From Cavia porcellus (lineage: Eukaryota > Chordata > Mammalia > Rodentia > Caviidae): DNA of 64,000 nucleotides. The position numbers and the translations under genes are program-made. How positions within the stretch are numbered: position 1 is the stretch's first letter; each line of letters starts with the position of its first letter. The notes under the pieces are model-generated. The model ran no database searches, was not told where the DNA came from, and saw only the letters and a program-made list of their open reading frames with translations. Shown here one piece after another: positions 55,818 through 64,000 of this stretch. The stretch lies in contig NW_026947509.1 in the NCBI RefSeq assembly GCF_034190915.1, forward strand, positions 35,162,767-35,226,766, in the 5' to 3' direction.

Positions 55818-56238
55818 GGTATGATGGTCAGCTGTGTCAATTTGAGTAAGAAACATCAAATTAAATTGGCTCAGTTCTGTGTGTGGAAGGCCCATCCTTG
55901 GAAGGATGACAGCCAAGATAGTATAAAAAGGGAAACAAAGAAAGAAGGAGATTGCTTCTGTTTTCTTTGGAGGAGCTCTGGTCTTTGCTTTCACCTTGGA
56001 CATCATCTCCTGGCTTCCAGTGTAGACCCTTCTGCTTCCAGTGTTGACCTTTCAGCCTCCTCATATGGATTTGGGACACTACACAGGCCTTTGATTGGAT
56101 CCTTCAAATTCCCAATGTAAAGACAGAACTTTGGTATTCTTTCATACCTGTCTCACTATAAGCCAACCTTGTAAAAAAATTTTTCTGTATTTGTATATCT
56201 TGTATTCTGTTTCTCTAGTAAGCACTAACTAATATAGG
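55818..56238 (+). mobile_element. ERVL-class (MLT2-like) LTR
   Basis: Begins tgatggtcagctgtgtcaat and ends tctgtttctctagtaagcac taactaatata, typical ends of ERVL LTRs. Confidence 0.6.
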
Positions 56239-56814
56239 AGTTGACTTGGATCATGGATGTGATAACTGGATCACGGGTGTGTGACACTGGATTACAGTAT
56301 AGTTCCACAAAGTCGAGATTCAGAGTTCCTGGCCTCAGTCATTTGTGGATTTTTTCCCTCAGAACTAACTAACAATTGTTCATAGAAACCCCTGCAGTTT
56401 CCTATAAAGCACAAGTAACTTCCAAGCTGTTTTTTAGGAAGGAGGTTTACAAGCAGCCAATCCAAAAGCATTACTCAGCTCTCCTTGCTGCTGATTGGCT
56501 ACTGCCCAGCAACTCGTCTCCAGCTGATGAACCAGCATCCCCACATCATCACAGGTTGCTATACTGCATGCAGCGATCTCAAGTGTTTTCCATTTTATTC
56601 TTCTTTAATGCCTAAGATGCTGCCAAAATGCCCTGCATTTTCTAAGGCTTTATTACTGAAGTATTTGATTAAATTACATAACTTTAGAAAATATAGCATA
56701 TTTAGGGTTTATAGTATGAAAAAGGCATTTACAAGCACTTTTCCAACCACATCTGAAATTTGTGGTTTTTTACAACTCATGGGTGCTCTAGAAACATAAC
56801 TTCCATGAATTTTG

Positions 56815-57102
56815 GGGGGGCATTATAATCTGCTAATGAGTTTATAGCTGGGTATGATGTTGAGAGGTGAACCCTGTAGGAAGAGGTGAGTCACTGCGAG
56901 TGTGACCTGAAGGTATATATACTTCCTACTCCTTCCTGCAGCCATGCTATGGGTTGTTTCTCCCCTGCCACGACACCCTGCCATGGAGATGGCCAGCTAT
57001 GGACTGAAACCTCTACAACTATGATCCAAAATGAAACTCTCCTCCTGTAACTTGTAGGAGTTGGGTATTTTCTCCTAGCAGTGAGAAAAGTAACTAAGAC
57101 AG
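56815..57102 (+). mobile_element. MaLR/ORR1-like LTR
   Basis: gccatggagatggccagcta, tggactgaaacctctacaac, then a late polyadenylation-type region and gagaaaagtaactaagaca at the end; resembles the LTR at 33372-33752. Confidence 0.65.
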
Positions 57103-58892
57103 GTGCATATGTGCTCTCATAAAATTCTTCATCCTTAACTACTCATTCCTAGAGCATAATCCATAACTGCCCTTAGGGCACCCCCACAGAAACTAAGGGG
57201 CTCAGTGGAGACTCAATGAAAACCATGGTGAGTTAGACCAAAACCTTTACTCCTGGACCGAGGGACTCACATGAATTGGGCCCTACACCTAGAGCTGTCA
57301 CTAACAGACTGTGGTTTTGCTACTGAAGTCACTGCACCAGAGGCGTCCTCATTCACATCCTCAAGGGCTAACTCTGAACTTGCGCCCCGAGAACCCAAGC
57401 TTTCACGGCCAATAACCCAAGGACTAGACTGCCGCTCCACACACCCCCCCCAGGGAAAATTTCCTGTGCCATTTCCCTGTGCTGGGCTGACCTTGCTGAT
57501 CTGCGTGGAGCCCCAGCTTTCTAGGACAGAACCACTCTGCCAGGCCTCTTCCCAGCTGCTGGGCCCTGATGTACATAGGTTGCTGTGGGCAGAGTCCACA
57601 GTGCTGAACGCCCTCTCCCACCCAGTGCTGGGGCCTCCCATTAACACACTTGCCTGGGCTCACATTGCTAAGTTTGGCCCCACCGATGGCTACACTTCTA
57701 TGAAGACCTGCTCTTCATTGTTCATTCTTTCCAGAGCCCACACATCTGTAACACACCTGCTGAATCCCTCACTCCTGCTCAGTGGGGCTCCACCCCCCAC
57801 ATACACACATAGACACAATTTTCCTGGCTGTATCTGAGGACCCAAAAGCTGTATACAATGACATGCAGGGTGCAATGACAGTCTCTGTTCCCTTTAGACT
57901 CAAAATCTAAAAGCTGTTCTTTTTTTCTGCTGAATCTGGATTCATTCATTCCCTGAATGGTTTCAGGGAACTATCATTGTGGAGGTCAGGCAGGGGCTCA
58001 TTCCTTTAGTTTTGTAATACACACATCCATCAGAATGACACCCTGTCTCCTCGTCATCCTCAACCAACCTCCTCTGAGCTCTGAAACAGTGAGTGTATAA
58101 CCCTCCACAGTGAGGTTGCAAAGGGTAAAAGGGTACAACTCCAAGTTTGTACATGAGATGGTGCAGAATATGATTTATTTAACAGTCACTCAGAATCATG
58201 TTGAGTTTTACTTACTGACTAAACAAGACAACTGGGTGTGCTGTGGGTTTCACAGGAAAAAAAAGGAATCAACAGGAGCCGATGTGGTTGGTAAAGGCTT
58301 TCTGGAGGGAGCAAAGCTTTCCAAGGATGAAGACCAGCGCAGAGCGGGTGCGGCAGTGAAGGGGGTAAGGGAGAGGAGTGGTGTGGCTTCCAGGCAATGA
58401 AAACAATGGGGGCCATTGTGGAACTACACTCAATGTTTGAGGGAAACCATGAGCAGATGGGTTCTTTGGAGTGGGCTTGGTGGGGCACACAGATGCAGGT
58501 CTGGGGGCGCTGCTTCACACCATCCCAGGGGTAAGCAAAAAGGAGCACTGAGAATTAAAATTAGGAGCACAGACAGCAGAGGTGAAGAGAAAGCTGAGAT
58601 GCTCTCCTCAGTGGGGTGGCATTTGGCAGGAGCCCATCTGCACACCAGGCTGCCCAGGGGAGGGTAGATTTGCACAGTGCAAACATCGCTACCACCACAA
58701 GTGATTCAAAATACATCTCTGTTCTTGTGAACTGTCCAGCAGGGCTGGAAATCTTTAAAATCAATGAAGGCAGGTTTGCTGCCTTTATTTATGAGACTTC
58801 AAAAAGATCAGTCATTTCCTTAGGCTCACAGTTCAGAAAGAACTTCCCAGTCTGAAAACTGGCATTCCTTCTCACAGGTGTATTTGCATATC
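57103..58892. other. Intergenic stretch, nothing recognised
   Basis: Open frames up to 188 codons (57271-57837, plus) show low-complexity, Ser/Pro/Leu-rich translations with no domain and opposing frames of similar length, so they are not called. No repeat recognised. Confidence 0.35.
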
Positions 58893-58904
58893 AAGAGCTT
58901 GCAG

Positions 58905-59602
58905 GTAAGTGGTGCGGTGTGGCAGACTGCGGCCCTTCCAGGGGGAGAACCAGCAGCAGCTCCTGAGATCCGCGCCATGTTGGTTCTTAGAACACTGGGA
59001 AGCCAATCAAGCACCTCCCTTCCCTGGTAAGCAGTGGCGGTGTGGCAGACTGTGGCCCCTCTATGGGAAGAACCAGCAGCAGCTCCTGAGATCCGTGCCA
59101 TGTTGGAACTTAGGACACTGTGAAACCAAACAACCAGCCTGCCTCCCTGCTAAGCAATAGTGAACCTACTGATGCACGGCCTAGAGTCAAACATCCCTCT
59201 TCCCCTACCTGTCTTCTCCTGTCCCTCCCATTAGCAAATGGGAACCAGAAATCTGAGCATCTCCTGGGAGGTTGACCATAGCAAATAAGGGGGACTGTCT
59301 TCTACCATCTCTTTGAAGGCAAATATTTTTATTACTGTTTTGCTCTATTCTGATTAATGATGCTGCTCTATTCAATATTCTGTTTTGATAAGTTCTATAA
59401 TATTCTGTATTTCATCTCATTTTGATATATGTGATTGAAGAACAACTATTATAAAGATAATGAAATATACTGTGATACCTATTACGTTTATCCCAGTAAC
59501 CTGCTGTTAAGTTCTGTACCAATTTCACTGTACGATCTTAGTTGGCTTTATTCTGTCTTGTTCTGTTGTATTTTACCACTTTCAAAATAAAATTTAAAAA
59601 AA
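58905..59602 (+). mobile_element. Non-coding retroelement with 123-bp monomers, copy E
   Basis: A perfect 12-bp target duplication AAGAGCTTGCAG (58893-58904 and 59603-59614) encloses 698 bp. Monomer starts at 58901, 59024 and 59147 give an exact 123-bp period. The A/T-rich 3' half is nearly identical to copy A and ends in taaaatttaaaaaaaa. No open frame fits a protein. Confidence 0.9.
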
Positions 59603-60042
59603 AAGAGCTTGCAGCCACCAAACTCTACCATTAGCTCCATCTCTGCATGGTAACTCCACTTCCTGGCAGCTCAGAGCCTTCCTCTTCTGAACTTCTACAG
59701 TGCGGAACAGCTGCTTCCTTCTAGCCCAAAATATTACTCTGGCTTTCACTTTGAAATAAGACACTGGAGTTGAGATACTTCAGCCAAAAATTTTAAAGTG
59801 TCTGCAAGGACCCTGACAAAATCAGCATTGGCCACCACTATTTTCAGCAAAAGTCCTGTCAGAGGCAAGTAAAACACATGGAGGTCTCCTCCTAAGAGAC
59901 TTGGTCAGGGCAAACCCCTGACAATCATGTGTCTCTCTTGGGAAGAGATAGAATATCCACACAGATATGATCAGGCTTTAAATCAAATTTGCAGGAAGTC
60001 AGATTGCTATCACTGGTAACATCTAGCAAGACAACTGGTTCC

Positions 60043-60393
60043 TGTCTTAGCTATTTCTGCCACTGCTGAGACCCCTACCTCACACCCACTACTCCAAGTT
60101 TGTAGAGATTTCAACCCAGAGTCAGCTGGCTCCAAGGTAGGGTGGCATGACAGAGGGGCGTGGCAGAGGAGGACAGCCCATGGCATGGCAGCAGGAAGCA
60201 GAGAGTAATCAAGGGGGTAAGATGGACCCTTCCAGGCCACACCCTCAGAGTGCCTCCTCCCATCAGGCTTCACCTCCCAATATTACATTTAGCCAATCCA
60301 CTGGTATCATGTCCTCCAGAGCAAATTACTTCTCCAAAGCTCCATCTATGAGTACATGAGTTTTGAGGGGACATGGAGACAGAAACCGTAACA
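60043..60393 (-). mobile_element. MaLR-type LTR (reverse)
   Basis: TG...CA ends; tgtcttagctatttctgcca, ggcagaggaggacagcccat, ggacatggagacagaaaccg. Same family as the nested LTR at 44679-45062; no clean 5-bp duplication seen. Confidence 0.6.
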
Positions 60394-61044
60394 CTTTCAA
60401 TGGCCAGGACTTGGTTAATAACTGACAGTTTTCCTGATGTTTTGTCCAAACCTCCAGACTGGAACTAATTAGAAAAAAAAGCCAAATCTCCCCACCCTGC
60501 CCAATCACAGAAGCTGCCCCATTTCCAAGTGGCCACCTACAGTTTCTTCAGGCCAGAAGCCTCCAACCAGGACACACCCAAGCCTGCCCTTGTTCCCCAG
60601 CCTGAAGCTCACACTGCCTGCCTCTGAGTTGCTGCCAAAACGCGCACTCTGAACAAACAGCTTTTGTCTGTTCTTCTTTGGCTGCACTTTGTTGGTTCTG
60701 TATCAGAATGAAAAGATGGGGCCAGAGGCTCTCCAACAAGACATGTGCCCTGGGTCACATCTCCAGGAAGGGAGGGATTGTAGGGTGCCCCTTCCTCACC
60801 ACGTGGCCTCCAGGATGGGTCAGAGAGACAGACTGCTTTCATGGTGGGCCACGCTACCCTGGTGTCCTCACACGCTCTGTGCCAGCCAGCTGGCAGGATC
60901 CCTGCTCCTCTCACCTCTGAGGCCCTCGGGCAGCTATGCCTGAACAGGTACCCCACTCCAGATAAGATACCAGGAACCAGGGGGCCTGGGCTGGAGGGGA
61001 GCACAGAAAGAGGGGTGATGGTACCCACAAAACACAGCAAGAGA

Positions 61045-61190
61045 TGATACGTGCCAATGGTTTTAGGAAGTGCTGATCTCCTTTATCCACACAGCAAGCC
61101 TAGAAGGTCAGTGTGAGCATTAGGCAAACAGAGAGGAAGTCACTTGGCTAAGGATAATCAGCTGGGGACAGGCATCCTAGAACTCAGTCA
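61045..61190 (+). repeat. MIR-like SINE relic
   Basis: The pattern gatctcctttatccacacag, aggcaaacagagaggaagtc, acttggctaaggataatcag fits a diverged MIR. Confidence 0.45.
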
Positions 61191-61387
61191 GGCGACCCCA
61201 CGCTGGGGCCGCTCTTTAAACCCTGGGGCACATGCCTCATGTCACTGATGGCTGTGGCAGGGTCCCCAGGTCCTCTCAAGAGCTGCAGAGACCCAGATGG
61301 CTGGAGTTCTTGCCCCACGCCTGCTTCGATATCAAGGCCTGGCCTCGGAGCCAGAGCTTCTGGTTTCTGAGACCACATTTTTAAAAT

Positions 61388-61555
61388 TTGTTTTCATTTT
61401 CTTTTTTTGTCTTTTTAGATGTAGTTTCACTATGCAGTGCAGGCTCACCTTCAGCTCACTTTGTAGCCCAGGCTGGCCTCAGACTCACAGTGATCCTCCT
61501 GCCTGAACCTCTCAAGTGCTAGGATTACAAGCATATACCACCACTCCTGGTTTCA
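61388..61555 (-). mobile_element. B1-type SINE (reverse)
   Basis: tttttagatgtagtttcact, the duplicated caggctcaccttcagctcac and caggctggcctcagactcac, and tcaagtgctaggattacaag. Confidence 0.9.
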
Positions 61556-61760
61556 CATTTTGTTATGTTGTTTGTTCAGTTTCTTTGCTAAGAGTGCCAT
61601 AGTTAAGAATGTAAACTCATGAAATTAAAAAAAAAAAAACTAATGGATGAGCAGGGGTCAAAAACAGAATTATACTCCCCCAGATTAGTGTGCTGAAGTC
61701 TTAACCCCAGCACCTGAGAAACTTGTATTAGAGATTGGGCCTTTAAAGAGGTAATTAAGC

Positions 61761-61920
61761 ACCATGCTAGGTGGCACACACCTGTCATCCCAGCACTTGG
61801 GAGGCTGAGACAGGAGGATCACAGTGAGTTTGAAGCCAGCTTGGGCTGCTTAGTGAGTTGAAGGCCAGCTTAAATTACAGAGTTAAACTATCTCAAAAAA
61901 AGCTTTAAGAAAAAAAAAAG
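61761..61920 (+). mobile_element. B1-type SINE
   Basis: accatgctaggtggcacaca, cagcacttgggaggctgaga, the duplicated aagccagcttgggctgctta / aaggccagcttaaattacag, and an A-tail; flanks AGAGGTAATTAAGC and AGAGGAAATTAGGC look like an aged target duplication. Confidence 0.92.
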
Positions 61921-61929
61921 AGGAAATTA

Positions 61930-63180
61930 GGCAAAATAGCCGTGTAAGGGAGCTCTGAGCCAATCTGACTGGTGTCCTCGTGAGGAGATTAGACACACAG
62001 AGAGATGCCAGGAATGCACACACACAGCGGAGGTCAGCCCTGTGCACACCATAATCTTGCATTTCTGAGATCTGTTGTGTAGACCAGCCGATCTGTTGCC
62101 CACTGTGATGGTGCCCCAAGCACATGAATCCAGCAGATGGCTGAGCGTGGCTGCCCATGGGCCCAGCAAGCTTCCCTGAGAGCCTGTGAAGAGAGCAGGC
62201 CTCTGGCCTCTGAAAGGAGCAGGGTCTCTCCCCATCAGGTGATTACAATCAGCAGACTGTATCTGTGCCAAGGTCAGGGCCAGGGTCTGATTCATCACCA
62301 ACGGGAAGAACCATGAGTGGAGAAGGAAGTCCAGAATGTCCCATGTGCTTGGCAGTTGCCAGCCAAAGGCCGACAGAGAAGCAGATATTTCTAGAATGTT
62401 CTTAACTCTGTCCTGGTATCAGAGCTTCTCTTCTCCCACAGCAGACACGCCCCTTTCTCTGTAAATGGGTCTCTCCTTCTGATCTGTGGACTTCTTTTAT
62501 TTTTTAAAGATCACTCCAGTCCACGAAACTTTGGAGATCTCTTCTGTTGCTCACCTCAGAAAGGGCAGGGAGGAATGGAGAGAGCCAGCGATCGGAGAGG
62601 AAGCTCTTTCTGGGTGTCAGCTGTGGTCACTGACCATCTGAGACAGCTCCCCGCGGTGACATGGAGAGTGGAGAACCCCTGAAGTCACCTCCGTAGGTGA
62701 CACTGATCATTTCAGGAGACACAGAGACTACGTTTTCCTCATGAATGGCTTCCCACATGGCTCACTCTCCAAGTGGCAACCCACCTTCTTTTCATAGCTT
62801 CCTTCCCCATTCTTTTCTGACTAAAATTTGATCTGCAAGCATTCAGATAAGAGGGATTGGCGAGTCACTGCCTGGCTTCGGGTGTCTCCTTTTCTGAAAG
62901 TCTCATGTTCTACAATCACCTTAAGAAAGCACATCCATCTTGACTGATGGCAGTGAGAGTCCAACACACAAGGCTCCTTGAGGACAGGGAAAGAGAATTT
63001 CCAGACCGAGAATATAAATATTCAAGAAGGAAGCGCTGGAGAGAGGGTAGCTACAGCAATGGTTAACAAAATCCTTTTTCATGTTATAATTTAGATAATG
63101 AAAAATGTATGTGGTTTTAGACATTATGGTAACAGTGACACCTATATCAACAAAGAGAACACAATATAATGACATGCTTC
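61930..63180. other. Intergenic stretch, nothing recognised
   Basis: No recognised gene or repeat; frames up to 124 codons without matches. Confidence 0.35.
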
Positions 63181-63470
63181 TGTGTCCTTAATACATATTA
63201 ATACATACTAATAAAAATAAAGCACAGGAGTCATTTTAGGATATTACAAAAATATTGCTCAATGCTTACTGTAATAGTGATGTATATAACATCCTAAATC
63301 ATAATAGTTAACTTAAATAGTAACAAATCTAAATAGTAATTTACCTAAGTAATTTAATAGTGAATTAGTCATTAAGTGAATTAATTAGTAATTTAAACTA
63401 CACAATAGCTTAAATAGTAAATATTTAAGTTATAGTATAGTATGCAAATTATAGTACAGGCCACCAGCTA
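63181..63470. repeat. A/T-rich degenerate repeat of TAAATAGTAA-like units
   Basis: Recurring taaatagtaa, taatttaa, taatagtgaa and taatacata words over about 290 bp, with no clean period. Confidence 0.65.
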
Positions 63471-64000
63471 AAATAAAAATCACTGGATTCTACCTAGATG
63501 GTATTCCCTGCATTGGCACGGTATGAGCCAAAGAACAAAAGCAGCACGTATTTACGCCACCCATGGGTGAATTAAACTACCCAAGTGCCTGCAGCATGGA
63601 TTTCAGTGGTAGGGTAAACATAGTGTCTTTCCATAATACAGATTATTCTGGATTGAACTGGCCAAGCAAAATTGGCTGTTCAGATCTAAATATTGTATGA
63701 TTTTAAAGAAATCTTATAATTGAAACTGAAAAAGCCATGGAATATCTCAACATTGTGCCTGTTCTGAGAGCTTTTACTTAGCACATAATTGATTTTTAAC
63801 TTGAACTTTTGCTTACTACCATACAGTTGATTTTTCTGGGTTGTAGTGAGCCTATATATTTATAAAGTTATTTGGTAGAATTATAAAACCAGCTTCCACA
63901 GGAAATTCTATTACCATGAAGATGGACTTATATTTTTCTGCAGCAAAATTCACTTACACCAACTTACTAAAGTTTGGTTATTTTCATTAGCGTTTATATT
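63471..64000. other. Intergenic A/T-rich sequence
   Basis: Nothing recognised to the window end. Confidence 0.35.

Noticed and set aside
57271..57837. 188-codon plus-strand open frame
   Set aside because: No domain, no conserved-looking motif, and overlapping open frames of similar length on the minus strand; likely chance in GC-rich sequence.
1..64000. CRISPR arrays, operons or bacterial-style systems
   Set aside because: Spliced mammalian genes and rodent SINEs throughout; no regularly spaced direct repeats with unique spacers.

Overview
The window is nuclear DNA of a rodent. It is intron-rich and gene-poor and is packed with rodent SINEs: tRNA-derived ID elements, B1-type 7SL elements carrying an internal quasi-duplication, and B4-type ID/B1 dimers. 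It also holds MaLR/ERVL LTRs, L1 pieces, MIR and L2 relics and microsatellites. The forms of the ID and B1 consensus look more like a beaver or kangaroo-rat type rodent than mouse or rat, but that placement is a weak inference.

Region 1 (1-25.1 kb, plus strand) holds an SP110 orthologue. Ten coding exons with GT-AG borders and compatible phases give a 414-residue protein: HSR/Sp100 domain, a middle region rich in Pro, Ser and acidic residues, a basic nuclear localisation segment, a SAND domain, and a short terminal exon ending in a stop, with AATAAA 126 bp further on. No PHD or bromodomain exon was seen. This is the short layout of mouse Sp110/Ipr1 rather than the long human form. Its introns carry a decayed piggyBac transposase fragment (8.4-9.0 kb) and an ORF2-less, L1-like (HAL1-like) element about 3.4 kb long on the minus strand (16.2-19.6 kb).

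Region 2 (25-52 kb) has no recognisable gene. It holds nested retroelements, including an L1 3' piece, MaLR LTRs inserted into one another, and several copies of a roughly 0.7 kb non-coding retroelement with 123-bp 5' monomers and an A-rich 3' tail.

Region 3 (52.6-53.6 kb, minus strand) holds an intact single-exon coding region for a 304-residue seven-transmembrane receptor. It is probably the counterpart of mouse Csprs, the receptor-like gene that sits by the Sp100/Sp110 family in mouse and contributed part of the amplified Sp100-rs fusion. The receptor keeps NPxxY and the extracellular disulfide cysteines but lacks a DRY motif.

Region 4 (53.6-64 kb) is intergenic, with LTRs, SINEs, a second clear copy of the 123-bp-monomer element bounded by a perfect 12-bp target duplication, and an AT-rich low-complexity tract near the end.

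The SP110 and receptor genes make this the SP100/SP110/SP140 neighbourhood (human 2q37, mouse chromosome 1), a locus of nuclear-body chromatin readers involved in innate immunity. They are neighbours on opposite strands and nothing in the sequence ties them into one pathway. Repeat names were assigned by eye from remembered consensus features, and their edges are approximate unless a target-site duplication is given.
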